Assembly (NCBI GenBank): GCA_001695595.3
Contig: MBPM02000015.1
Location: 186,001 to 250,000 of the forward strand
Origin: Plasmopara viticola
Lineage: Eukaryota > Oomycota > Peronosporomycetes > Peronosporales > Peronosporaceae
DNA length: 64,000 nucleotides
Reading direction: 5' to 3'
Below the pieces are notes generated by a model. The model saw only the letters and a list, made by a program, of their open reading frames with translations, searched no databases and was not told the DNA's origin. The first letter of the stretch is position 1. Each line of letters begins with the position of its first letter. The position numbers and the translations under genes are program-made. Of the stretch, positions 45,488 to 55,611 are shown in pieces.

Positions 45488-48079
45488 TCAGCTCGCTGAC
45501 GCTGTCATTCCCATTCGAAAGAAACGGCTGGCTACGGTGCCTAGTGGCATTGGTGAGACGGACACGGGCACTGGCGGGTGAAAGTGCTCGATGTCTTCAC
45601 AGAGCAAATCGATCAAAGCATCCTTTGACAATTGTTCATCCGGAAGATCAAACGAAAAGTCAAATGGCTGCGAGACTACCAGATCGTTTTCATCAAAAAA
45701 CGTTGCCAAATACGGATGTCGTAATGCAGCGTCGATGGAGATTCGCTTTTCGGGGTTAAACAGTAGCATCTTGCTCAACAGGTCAATCGCGTCTGCACTC
45801 ACCGTGTTCTCAGTAGCACTGCTCGCAAACACCTCTCGCCATTTCTTTGGTTTCGAAATAGCAAGTTTCGTGAGAAAACGGAGCGCTTTTGTGTTCTTTA
45901 CAAACCCAATATCCTCTTGTTTGGGCGTACCAAGAAACTGAATAATGAGCTTCAATTGATGCAAGTAGTCATTCCCAGGAAAAAGGGGCTCCCGCAAGAG
46001 CATTTCGGCAAAAATGCAGCCCACAGCCCACACGTCAATAGCTGTCGTATATTGGAGGCAATTCAACATGATCTCTGGTGCACGATACCACCGAGTGACA
46101 ACGTATTCCGTGAGTTCCCCAAGCGGTGGTCGCTCTTTGTAGACCCCTAATGAAGAGCCGACCCCGCCACGAGCAAGACCAAAGTCGCACACTTTAAGAT
46201 CGCAGTTTGCGTTCAGTAGTATATTACTAGGTTTCATGTCCCGATGTAAGACGCCGGCCGAGTGAATGTGATGCAACGCGCACAGCATTTGATACAAAAA
46301 GTACTTGACATGGTCGTCTGACATGGGTTGCATCGAGTAAACAACTTGATGCAGGTCCGTCTCCATGAGCTCTGTGATTATATACATGTCGTCGAATTGC
46401 TTTCGCGAAGGAGGGGGCGACAGATCGTGCAGTCGAGTGATGTTTTTGTGGCTAAAGTGACCCAGGAGCCGAACCTCGCGCAATATGCGCTTGGCGTCGA
46501 CCAAATCTTCGAAAATATTGGTGATTTTCTTGACTGCCAGATCGTCGCCGCCGTTGACAACATCCTTCACTGCAATCACTGCACCATACGCTCCGTTTCC
46601 AATCGGCTTGACCAGTTGATACCGCGTATCCAAGGTAAAGACTTGTCCATTAGCATTGAAAGAGTGCGTCTGTGATCGCGGCCGTGGCATCGAAGTGAAG
46701 CTGCTTCTAGCCCCAAAGGCCGCGCGAGGAAGTCGGCCGAGTCTATTTTCTGCTGTCACGAGCGATCTTGCATGAGCTTTCGTATACTCGTCATTTAAAC
46801 CCGTGCCTTGGTAAGCACCTTTTCCTCTTCCTGCTAGCACCGCGCTCTTGTATGGTGCCACTGAGCTCTGCGTGGCCACATCGCCAGCAACGGAATCTTC
46901 TTCAGAATCAGCATCTCCTGTTTGATTGTTGTTGTCCAGTTCTTCCGTCGCATTGTTGTCCGTGTCTTGAGAGATCGATGATTCGTTCGATTGATACTCT
47001 GGCGAGCAGCAATAGCCAATCGCTGATGGTCCAAACAACTCGTCGTCCATACCAACAGGAGCTAACCGTGCCGCTATATCTAAGCCCTGCACAGCTGCTT
47101 TCGCCTCCTCTTCCTCCTTCTCAACAAGGTCTTGTCTCGCCGCTCGTATTTCTTCGGCTGGAAGGTCCAGTTCACCAATGTTGTTGCTGCATTCGCTGCT
47201 CGTAAAACTCACTGCACTGCCACTACGATCCCGATCCCGCGAGAGGATCCCGCTTTCTCTCCAGCCTTCGTCTCCAAGCACGGGCACAATCTTTGCAGGT
47301 TCCGTCACTCCAGCCCAGTCCCCACTTCGATATTGTGCCATGGTCTGTGCAACTAATTTATCAATACACGAATCAAACGTCTGCAACCACTTGACACGTG
47401 TCCGTTCATCTCCTGCCGCGAGGCGAAGCACCTGAGTCCTCTCCCCCTCTTCCCGTTCAGCTTCTTCCGCGCCTACAAACGTCGTGCACTGGTCAAGCAA
47501 CGCCAGCTGCAGCTCCAGCGCGTGCTTCGCATGACGATAAGACCTCAAGTGCGTCACGCCATCGTTCTGCGACAAGGTCCCACTGGCCACGAGGCGACCA
47601 GGTCTCCGACTCTCTGACTGGATCCGAAACTGCCTCAGTGTGAAGCTCACGTCTGCCTTGCTATCAATCGTTTGCTCCAGCACAAAGTAGAATGGCATCG
47701 AGCGCCAGTAAAGCTGCTGTACGAGCACCGTGAGCACGCCCTCGATCAACACGTGCACCGACTCGGACGGCAACCGCTCGTCGCTTGCCTTATCACAACC
47801 GCGCTGGAGACTGAGAGACCGCAAAAGTGCGCGCATGGGCGAGTCCACTCGTGCTTTGCTCTCCTCCTCTTCACCATAGAGCGACCGCTCGGTCTGCAAT
47901 TGCGAGACGCGCGGCGACCGCTCTTTGCGCCGAAACAGCCGTGCCAAGAGCGTCTGGGACCGCACTCGGTGGCTGTTGCTCGGGCCCGCAATGGCTCGTG
48001 ACGATGCTCCGTGCTGCATGCGCGTGGGTATTGACGACGGCGCCGATGATGGCGAACACGAGGGTACTTGGCGTGTCAT
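45488..48079 (-). CDS. MAP kinase with long PH-like N-terminal extension
   Basis: An intronless 863-codon gene. Residues 487-795 form a complete MAP kinase: GNGAYGAV glycine loop, LAVKK lysine, HRDMKPSN catalytic loop, CDFGLA, and activation lip TEY (T657-E658-Y659) followed by VVTRWYRAPE. A 13-residue insertion (SSLGVYKERPPLG) precedes the TEY. The N-terminal 480 residues are unusual. About residues 105-255 have the layout of a PH domain (HVLIEGVLTVLVQQLYWRSM, FYFVLEQ, KWLQTFDSCIDKLV with the conserved Trp of the last helix), and the rest is Ser- and acid-rich linker. It would act in a phosphorylation cascade, possibly recruited to membranes by the N-terminal domain. It shares a 313-bp promoter interval with the divergent kinase-phosphatase gene. 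Confidence 0.88.
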   Translation of the reverse strand: MTRQVPSCSPSSAPSSIPTRMQHGASSRAIAGPSNSHRVRSQTLLARLFRRKERSPRVSQLQTERSLYGEEEESKARVDSPMRALLRSLSLQRGCDKASDERLPSESVHVLIEGVLTVLVQQLYWRSMPFYFVLEQTIDSKADVSFTLRQFRIQSESRRPGRLVASGTLSQNDGVTHLRSYRHAKHALELQLALLDQCTTFVGAEEAEREEGERTQVLRLAAGDERTRVKWLQTFDSCIDKLVAQTMAQYRSGDWAGVTEPAKIVPVLGDEGWRESGILSRDRDRSGSAVSFTSSECSNNIGELDLPAEEIRAARQDLVEKEEEEAKAAVQGLDIAARLAPVGMDDELFGPSAIGYCCSPEYQSNESSISQDTDNNATEELDNNNQTGDADSEEDSVAGDVATQSSVAPYKSAVLAGRGKGAYQGTGLNDEYTKAHARSLVTAENRLGRLPRAAFGARSSFTSMPRPRSQTHSFNANGQVFTLDTRYQLVKPIGNGAYGAVIAVKDVVNGGDDLAVKKITNIFEDLVDAKRILREVRLLGHFSHKNITRLHDLSPPPSRKQFDDMYIITELMETDLHQVVYSMQPMSDDHVKYFLYQMLCALHHIHSAGVLHRDMKPSNILLNANCDLKVCDFGLARGGVGSSLGVYKERPPLGELTEYVVTRWYRAPEIMLNCLQYTTAIDVWAVGCIFAEMLLREPLFPGNDYLHQLKLIIQFLGTPKQEDIGFVKNTKALRFLTKLAISKPKKWREVFASSATENTVSADAIDLLSKMLLFNPEKRISIDAALRHPYLATFFDENDLVVSQPFDFSFDLPDEQLSKDALIDLLCEDIEHFHPPVPVSVSPMPLGTVASRFFRMGMTASAS

Positions 48080-48392
48080 TTCGTGTAACAGACGGCAAGT
48101 GAGCTATTCCGAGCACCAAGTCAAGATTTCGACTGAAGAGGCGTCGTCGCGGGTGTTTCTGACAGTTTCTGGCACCCAAAAGTTGGGTTTTGGGTCAAAC
48201 GCAGCAAGCACTATTATCTGCTGACTCTTACGCAGATTTTTTGAATTTTTCTTTTTAGAAAAAAATTTCTTATCCGAAACATAACAATGCTTGTTTCGAA
48301 GGAGAAAGGTGTTAGGGATTTAGAGCAGCCGTTACGGTAGTGTGGACCCGTATTCCCCCCGTGTAAGATACATAGCTCGTATTCGGTGAAGT
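48080..48392. promoter_or_regulatory. Shared bidirectional promoter interval
   Basis: 313 bp separates the divergent start codons of the MAP kinase and the cNMP-kinase-PP2C gene. It contains a pyrimidine-rich/A-rich block (48235-48280), as is common at oomycete transcription starts. The actual starts were not mapped. Confidence 0.5.
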
Positions 48393-51300
48393 ATGGGCCA
48401 GCGCCTAAGCGTCTCGGTGGCGACCTCGTACAGGTCCCCAGCCCGTGCGTCTCCTACCTCTGCGTCGTCTACGGATGTAGCCGTGGAGATTTCTGCCACT
48501 AACGAGGTCACGCTATCTCCGTTGCCGCTGGTGGTCGAACGACCCGTCGACGACTCCATCGTACAGCAGAGCGAGCGCAAAGAATCGAATGACGTGGTGG
48601 ACAGCACTCTTCCCTCCGACCACGCACCACCATCGTGTCATGAACACTGTGACGACAAAGACGCGCTCAAGTGTGCGCGCGTGCCTTCACTTGACTTGGT
48701 GCCGTCTTCTCCACCAACCCGGAAGACGGACGAAGCGCAGCCGCTCACTAGACGCAGCTCAATGTCGCGTACACCTGCCCCACCCAAGCTCTCGCGCTTC
48801 CGTATGTCAATGGACATGGTCAAGTCCCCGACATCTGCTTATCAATCGAGCTCCGACTCTCGCTCGCTCGACTCGAGCTCGAGCTCATCGGACGACGACC
48901 TCATTGGCAGTGGAGAAGAACTCGTGAGTGACTGGCTCGACGAGCCCGAGGACGCCGTGCTGTCACCACAGTCCCACCCAAAGCGTACGCGCCATGCCAG
49001 TGCGTGCTCCTCTGTATCTTCCCACACTGGAAACAACGTGCCCTTCTCCGCCATGCACAGCAGCGGAGGACGCAATAGCAACAGCAGCCAAAACAGCATG
49101 ACGGGATGGGCCTCGTGGCTCAGCTCGCCGGATGACGTGGAAGACGAGGACGAGGCCGACGACGATTCGATTGCCCTGACGCAATTCTTGCAAGACAACA
49201 TGCCAGTGTACGAGGTCATGCGACAGGTGCAGCTCTTTCGCAACCTCAGTCAAATGCAGCAGGAACAGGTTGTGCGTGCCTTGAAACCCGCCAAGTTTTC
49301 GGATGGCGAAGTCATTGTGGCCCAAGGTACGCGTGGCTCGCGCTTTTACATGATTGCCAAGGGCGAAGCGGTGGTGACCAAGACAATGACGACCAGCAGT
49401 CACAGCATCACGAGCTCAAGCTCGTCACAGGTCCAAGAACGGATGATTACGCACCTACGAGCCGGTCACTACTTTGGCGAGCTGGCTTTGATCTATGATG
49501 ATCCACGCACGGCCACTGTACGTGCTGTTGGGGACGTCGAGCTGCTGTACTTGACGCAAGAAGATTTTCAGCACATTGGTCAAGTGCATTTGAGTCTTAT
49601 GCTGCAGCAAGTGCCGCTGCTGGCGCGACTGAGTGCACGGGACCAGGATATTGTGCTCAAATGCTTACGTCCTGCGAACTTTAGTGATGGCGAGTACATT
49701 GTGCATCAAGGAGAGGAAGGGACGCGATTTTACATGATTACGCGTGGCGAAGCAATCGTGTTGGAAAAAGCTGTAGGGCCCGACGGGAAGTCGTTTGAGA
49801 AGGAATTGACGCGGTTGTACGAGGGCCACGTGTTTGGCGAAATGTCGCTCATTTACAGCGAGCCGCGAACGGCCTCTGTGCGTGCTGCGGGACCGGTCAA
49901 GTGCTTGTATCTGAGCAAGGAAGACTTTGACAAGTGCCTTTTATCGGATCATTTTCAGCGGTTTATCCAGGAAGCGTACGTGGAGAAGGCGACTCGTCGG
50001 GCCATGCGGCTTCGGCTCCAGCAACGTGCGAACAGTGCTGCAACAGTAGCGTCTGCTCCTCACGCGAGATCGGACAGCTCGTCCGGTTCGATTGTGGCAC
50101 CTCCAGCACCCATTGTGTCGCCTGTGAAAGCGACCGAGACGAAGAAGTTAGTCAAGCAGCGGCTGAAAAATGGGGAAGTTGTCGTCAACAAGTACGTGAT
50201 CAAAGGAGATCTAGGACGAGGAACATTTGGTCGTGTGAAGCTCTGTGAAAGCCAAAAGGACGGGCAGATGTATGCGGTCAAGATCATGCACAAGACGTTC
50301 GTGCAGCGTATGGCTGGTAAAGAAGACCAGCTCTACGATGTTTTACGTCGCGAGGTGGCGATTATGAAGAAGCTGAATCACCGTAACGTTGTGCGACTCG
50401 TTGAAGTCATTGATGATCCGAATAGTCAAAAGATGTATCTCGTACAGGAATACGTACAGCATAGTTTGATGGAAGAAGTGACCCAAGCTCGTCGATTGAA
50501 CGAGCTCGTTGCTCGTAAATACATGCGCGACCTGTTGTCGGGACTGCAGTATCTCCACTTTCACAAGGTGATCCACCGCGACATTAAACCCGAGAATATT
50601 CTCGTTAGCTCCGATGGTGTGGCAAAGATTGCGGATTTTGGCACGGCACGTATGATTATGAATGAGACAGAGACGATTTCTGGTGCGAAAGGCACGCCGG
50701 CTTTTATGGCGCCAGAGATGTTTGACATTGACGCGACGTATCAAGGGCCAGCTGTGGACGTGTGGTCGCTCGGAGCGACACTTTACATGATGTTGATTGG
50801 ACATCCGCCTTGGATGGCAGACAACGAGATTGTGCTGGCAGATCGTGTCCAGCGCGTCGAGTTGCGCTTTCCCAAAGATGTGGAACGTACGATGGAGCCA
50901 CATTTAAAGAATTTGCTCCAGCGCATGCTTACGAAGGACCCAGCGTTGCGTATTTCCCTCACGGAGTGTTTCACACACGAGTGGATTACCAAGGAGGGAA
51001 GTGATCCGCTGGGTCTCATTACACCGGAAAAGAATCTGACAGTGTCGATGGATGAAAGCGAACGTGCGATCGAGAATATACCAGAGCAGATTGACCAGCG
51101 ACTGTCTGAGAGTCTTGCGCAAGCTCATCATTTGGTCAAGACTCGACAGGAAAGCGTTGGTCCTGGGGTCGTGCGTACCAACAGTGGACGATACTTTACT
51201 GGCACTCCCGTGGCGGGATCGTTGGGCTCACGCATCCCTTCGACCGTGTCCACCACGTCCTCTGTAGCCACGATCGGCAGTGCAACGTCCATGAGTCCAA

Positions 51301-53915
51301 GTCGGGCATCAAGCGACGAAGTCTCGCGAATCATTTGTGCCTGGCGCCATCATAAACGTGTGCAACTCATGGACGGCCACAAGGATTTATCCGAGCGCTC
51401 TCGCGAACTCTTGATTGAGCAAAAACGCATGGCATTCTCTGCAGAACGCGCCAAGGTGACGGAGATCATCCTGCCCGCTCCTAAACCGACAGCTCGCAGT
51501 CGCTATCCCAGTGCGTCCTCATCTGCATCGCTGCAGCAAGTGCGAGAGCAATCGGTCTTGTCCTCTGCGTCATCGCTCTCGTCCATGTCAACAATGGGCG
51601 GCGACACTCCGTCGTCCGACTCGCCAAGATCGCGATCCTTTCCAAGTGGACGTAGCAATTCAGTCGACAGCACGTTGCTCGTTCAAAATACCACGTTTCA
51701 AAATCGAATGTTTAAAGACTCGGGAAACCTCGAAGGGTTCGGTCGCACGTCCTTTACGTCCGTCTCGCAGTTGTCGGAGCTCGCTACCTATCCCGTCGAA
51801 GACAACTTTGTGCAACGTGGGAGTTCGTCATCGAATGAGTCGGGAACCATGGGCAACACGACGAGCAATCTCTCGAATCTATCGGACGCAGACTTGATGA
51901 AGCGGTCGCTTTCGCGCAAAAAAGACTTTTTGATGGTCACGTCGGAAGTCTTTCGTGACGAAGGTGGAGACTATCAGACGCGTAAGATTCTTTTTCAAGC
52001 TCGCGATGATGACTTTTCAGTGGCTTCGCGAGTCCCGACGCACTCGAATTCAGGACGTGAGTTGCTCCCTCCTGGTCGAGCAGGATCCACTAGCAGCTCG
52101 TCGACGTCATCGAACCAGAGGCCAAGACGGTTGGGAAGTGCTGGCAAGATGAGTAGTCGAAGCAGATTAGGTAGTGGCAGTAGTGGCAGTGCGATGGGCA
52201 GTGTCATGAGTAGTGCGATGGGCAGCGCCATGAGTAGCGCCATGGGCATCGCAATGGGTCGAAGCAACACAAGTCGTCAATCTTTGAGCGAAAGCGCCAG
52301 CTCCGTGAGCAGCTCGTCACGATCTGTGGTCACGGATGATGGAAACGTTGAGGAATTCGACATGGATGGAATTGATTGCGTGCAAGTGACTGAAATCGAT
52401 GACGAGGACGACGATGACCTCTTTAACCACGGGTTGCGGAAGGTCAGTGGAACGTCGTCTCGGCATTTTCACCACAGTAGTCGTGCAAACAGCACGCACG
52501 ATCGGAGCCATACCTCGGGCATGGAAAGACATTCGGATGGGGACAGTGACTCGGACGATTCGGATTACTCGGACGTCGAGTGCGACGTCGATGTCGACGC
52601 GACTTTTAGTGACTTGATTGCTGCACCAAACCAGCTGGATCTCATAAGTCAAGACGACGAGGAAGTGGCGCCAATCGTGACACAAAAGCTGTCGCTCACG
52701 TCAGTGACTGACTTGTTATCGTTAAGTGCTAATGGCGATAGTCCCACGCTTGGGTCGCTCGCTTCGATGGCTTCTGCTGCGACTGCCGTTCCAGTCTTGG
52801 ATATTGTACAAGTTTACGTGAGCAGTAAACTGCGTGAGAATCTGACACTTGCTATCCGGTCTGGTTACGCTGAAGCCAAGGGATCGCGGTCATATATGGA
52901 AGACCGGAGTGCTGGTCAGACGTCGTGCGATCTCTCTCGTTATCCAGTCGATCTAGCAAACACGTATGCGTCATTGGCGTTCTTTGCTGTGTACGATGGG
53001 CACAATGGCACGGACACGGCTGTGAAGCTGCAAAACGAGTTGCACCATCGCTTTTTTGCTGAAGGCGCTGGGTTTGTTGCGTCTCCTGTCTCGTGCATCT
53101 CGTCGGTCTGTGAAGCGATCGACAATGAGATTTTAGAGAAACAGAACCAAAGCGTTTTGCCGAAACGGAAACGCACGATGGCGGCGGAAGAGTTGCGACG
53201 TCATTTGAAGAGTATCAACCCAAACACGAGTATCACAGAAGAAGAAACGAGCGAGATGGATGGCGACATTTTATGTGGAGACGAGATGAAAGCGTTGCTT
53301 CAACCAATCTCGTTCTCTGGAGCGGCAAGTGTCTTCGTCATTGTTGCCAAGGAGCACGCAAAGAACGAAAAGGGCGATGCTGAAGCTGAGGACAAAGCGC
53401 AAAAGGGGGAAGGGACTGAATCACTCACTGAAGTGGACGACGACCAGCCCATTTGCCTGTACGTGGCCAACGTGGGAGATTGCCGTGCTGTTTTGTGCAC
53501 TGGAGACGCTGTCGCAGTCGACTTGACGACTGATCACAAGGCCTCTCTCCCGGCTGAACAAGCACGGATCGAAGCTTCCGGTGGTTTTGTTCACAATGGC
53601 CGATTGGACGGAATTCTCCAGATCTCGCGAGGCTTTGGTGACCTCGCCCACAAACAGGACGGCCATTTAGTCGTCACGCCCGACGTGGTGACGCATCGTG
53701 TGGACCCGTCTGACCAATTTTTGCTGCTTGCAAGCGATGGAGTGTTCGACGTGTTGACTTCCCAACAAGCTGTCAACTTTGTGTTGCGGAAGCTCCAGAC
53801 CCACGGAGACGTCCAATTGGCAGCGCAGGAGCTCGTGCTCAAAGCGCAGGCGTACTTTGCGCACGATAACGTCAGTGTGATTATCGTGGCCCTCAACCAG
53901 AAGAGTGACGGGTGA
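48393..53915 (+). CDS. Cyclic-nucleotide-binding protein kinase fused to PP2C phosphatase
   Basis: An intronless 1840-codon gene. It starts MGQRLS, a consensus N-myristoylation site (Gly2, Ser6). After a Ser-rich acidic region come two cNMP-binding domains (about 278-400 and 401-535) with phosphate-binding cassettes FGELALIYDDPRTATV and FGEMSLIYSEPRTASV. The Thr after Arg is the residue linked to cGMP preference in PKG. A Ser/Thr kinase follows (about 601-866): GRGTFGRVK, YAVKIM, HRDIKPEN, ADFGTA, GTPAFMAPE. The last motif and the overall sequence are closer to CaMKK/LKB1-type than to PKG. A 600-residue low-complexity linker (including MGSAMSSAMG repeats) leads to a PP2C domain (about 1483-1838) with SYMEDR, VYDGHNG, VANVGDCRAVL, TTDHK, RGFGDL, ASDGVFD and DNVSV, all metal-ligand Asp kept. 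One membrane-bound protein would thus add and remove phosphate under cyclic-nucleotide control. Confidence 0.93.
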   Translation: MGQRLSVSVATSYRSPARASPTSASSTDVAVEISATNEVTLSPLPLVVERPVDDSIVQQSERKESNDVVDSTLPSDHAPPSCHEHCDDKDALKCARVPSLDLVPSSPPTRKTDEAQPLTRRSSMSRTPAPPKLSRFRMSMDMVKSPTSAYQSSSDSRSLDSSSSSSDDDLIGSGEELVSDWLDEPEDAVLSPQSHPKRTRHASACSSVSSHTGNNVPFSAMHSSGGRNSNSSQNSMTGWASWLSSPDDVEDEDEADDDSIALTQFLQDNMPVYEVMRQVQLFRNLSQMQQEQVVRALKPAKFSDGEVIVAQGTRGSRFYMIAKGEAVVTKTMTTSSHSITSSSSSQVQERMITHLRAGHYFGELALIYDDPRTATVRAVGDVELLYLTQEDFQHIGQVHLSLMLQQVPLLARLSARDQDIVLKCLRPANFSDGEYIVHQGEEGTRFYMITRGEAIVLEKAVGPDGKSFEKELTRLYEGHVFGEMSLIYSEPRTASVRAAGPVKCLYLSKEDFDKCLLSDHFQRFIQEAYVEKATRRAMRLRLQQRANSAATVASAPHARSDSSSGSIVAPPAPIVSPVKATETKKLVKQRLKNGEVVVNKYVIKGDLGRGTFGRVKLCESQKDGQMYAVKIMHKTFVQRMAGKEDQLYDVLRREVAIMKKLNHRNVVRLVEVIDDPNSQKMYLVQEYVQHSLMEEVTQARRLNELVARKYMRDLLSGLQYLHFHKVIHRDIKPENILVSSDGVAKIADFGTARMIMNETETISGAKGTPAFMAPEMFDIDATYQGPAVDVWSLGATLYMMLIGHPPWMADNEIVLADRVQRVELRFPKDVERTMEPHLKNLLQRMLTKDPALRISLTECFTHEWITKEGSDPLGLITPEKNLTVSMDESERAIENIPEQIDQRLSESLAQAHHLVKTRQESVGPGVVRTNSGRYFTGTPVAGSLGSRIPSTVSTTSSVATIGSATSMSPSRASSDEVSRIICAWRHHKRVQLMDGHKDLSERSRELLIEQKRMAFSAERAKVTEIILPAPKPTARSRYPSASSSASLQQVREQSVLSSASSLSSMSTMGGDTPSSDSPRSRSFPSGRSNSVDSTLLVQNTTFQNRMFKDSGNLEGFGRTSFTSVSQLSELATYPVEDNFVQRGSSSSNESGTMGNTTSNLSNLSDADLMKRSLSRKKDFLMVTSEVFRDEGGDYQTRKILFQARDDDFSVASRVPTHSNSGRELLPPGRAGSTSSSSTSSNQRPRRLGSAGKMSSRSRLGSGSSGSAMGSVMSSAMGSAMSSAMGIAMGRSNTSRQSLSESASSVSSSSRSVVTDDGNVEEFDMDGIDCVQVTEIDDEDDDDLFNHGLRKVSGTSSRHFHHSSRANSTHDRSHTSGMERHSDGDSDSDDSDYSDVECDVDVDATFSDLIAAPNQLDLISQDDEEVAPIVTQKLSLTSVTDLLSLSANGDSPTLGSLASMASAATAVPVLDIVQVYVSSKLRENLTLAIRSGYAEAKGSRSYMEDRSAGQTSCDLSRYPVDLANTYASLAFFAVYDGHNGTDTAVKLQNELHHRFFAEGAGFVASPVSCISSVCEAIDNEILEKQNQSVLPKRKRTMAAEELRRHLKSINPNTSITEEETSEMDGDILCGDEMKALLQPISFSGAASVFVIVAKEHAKNEKGDAEAEDKAQKGEGTESLTEVDDDQPICLYVANVGDCRAVLCTGDAVAVDLTTDHKASLPAEQARIEASGGFVHNGRLDGILQISRGFGDLAHKQDGHLVVTPDVVTHRVDPSDQFLLLASDGVFDVLTSQQAVNFVLRKLQTHGDVQLAAQELVLKAQAYFAHDNVSVIIVALNQKSDG

Positions 53916-54271
53916 AGTGATGGTCGGTCTCGTTCGACGTGCCTTATGGAAAATCCGAGACCGACAAAGAAGCCGAAACGTCAAGCGAGAAGAGCGTGCT
54001 AGTATGAGTCTGCTACTGTTTGTATCGTGTCGAGTCCCTTTTTATTATTATACGATGTCTCTGTTTACCTCTATAGCGTGATCTGCTTCAGCACCCTTTT
54101 TTTCTGTCCAAACCTTGAAAGATTATACAGTCCTTGAATTATTCGTCTTATAACTACCCAGACATAATAAAAAGCATCATGTTTTGGACAATAAAATCTG
54201 TCCATGTACATTAAGTAGCCAATCGTCTCTTAGGATTCGAAACGACGGATACGCTTTGGGTCATTCCTCCC

Positions 54272-55552
54272 ATGGACACGACGGACGCGCCACAGCTCAT
54301 CGAGCACATTACCCAGAGCGTCAACTTTACGCCCAATGACTCGAGGTGGATTCCAGGCTCAGCACGATTCGTGGCCATGGGAATCTACCCAAAGGCTACA
54401 GGCGCGCTCACCGTCTTTGGCCTGAATCAAGGCGAACTCCAGACGCATGCAGTGCACGAAAAGACGCACGGGATCAAATGTGGCACATTTGGCGCTTCTG
54501 CGCTGGAAGATCGACATCTTGCTACCGGCGATTACGGTGGTGTCATGAGTGTCTGGTATGTAGGAGCTTGAGCTTTGAAAGCGCAAGACTAGCCGCTAAC
54601 AAGAGTCGGAATGTGTGGCGACAGGGACTTGGAGAAGGCTGACGTGCCTGTTTATTCCGCCCAAGCGCACAAGTCCATTGTGAACGCCATTGACGGTTGT
54701 GGAGGCCAAAACATTGGCAGTGGAGCGCCCGAACTCGTCACGGGTGGACGCGACGGCTACATGCGGGTATGGGACGTCCGCGTGCCGGAGCCAGTAGTGA
54801 CCCTCGGTCCGACCGAGCAAGACACGGCACGAGACTGCTGGACTGTATGCTTTGGCAATGCCTACAACGACGTGGAGCGCTGCGTCGCGGGGGGCTACGA
54901 CAACGGAGACGTCAAGATGTTTGATCTGCGCACAAACACGCTCCGGTGGGAGACGAATTGCCAGAATGGCGTGGTGAACGTGCAATTTGATCGCAAGGAC
55001 ATTGAAATGAATAAATTGTTGGTCACGACACTCGAGTCCAAGTTTCGAATGTACGATCTACGGACCTTTCATCCCGAGCAAGGCTTTGCGTGTATGACTG
55101 AAAAGGCCCACAAGTCGACCATTTGGCAAGGTCGTTTCTTGCCACAGAACCGCGATGTGTTTATGACTGGTGGCGGAAACGGAGGCTTTAATCTATACAA
55201 ATAGTACGTGTGGTGTCTAGTTGGTTGAGGGTGCCATCTTCTTGATCTGACCCGTGTCGCGTTAGCCATTATCCCTTGTCAAGGACAGCCAAGGACGCTG
55301 ACGGAAGGCTTTACGGTGTCTGTGGCACGGTGGAGCTGCTCAATTCGCGAGTGCTGTCCACACAGCCAATTGTCAGCATGGATTGGAGGTGGGAGATAAT
55401 GATTGTGGTAGCTAGTCTTTGGTTTGTCTACTTCTCTTACAATTGCGATGCTTGCGTGATTGCTTAGCCCGGATCGTGAAGGTCTCTGCACTTTGGCGTG
55501 CTTGGACCAAACCGTCCGCGTGTACATTGTCACAAAGACAAACAAGTACTGA
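54272..55552 (+). CDS. WDR92: WD40 dynein-assembly factor WDR92/DNAAF10
   Basis: Four exons (54272-54555, 54625-55203, 55266-55388, 55468-55552) encode 356 residues, the usual family length. Full-length family similarity is evident: [192 protein letters not shown]92 works with the R2TP/prefoldin-like co-chaperone in cytoplasmic pre-assembly of axonemal dyneins. Its 3' end converges with DRC4 at 59 bp distance. Conservation of a gene restricted to motile-cilium species implies motile zoospores. Confidence 0.94.
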
Positions 55553-55611
55553 GGATTACTACACTTTACGCATTGCTAACTAGCCATGTAAATTGAATCA
55601 AAACGATTGCG

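Noticed and set aside
46768..48001. Plus-strand frames up to 145 codons opposite the MAP kinase
   Set aside because: They are antisense shadows, with no motif.
48638..53984. Many minus-strand frames of 60-186 codons under the kinase-PP2C gene
   Set aside because: They are shadows of the biased codon use of the real gene; none shows a domain.
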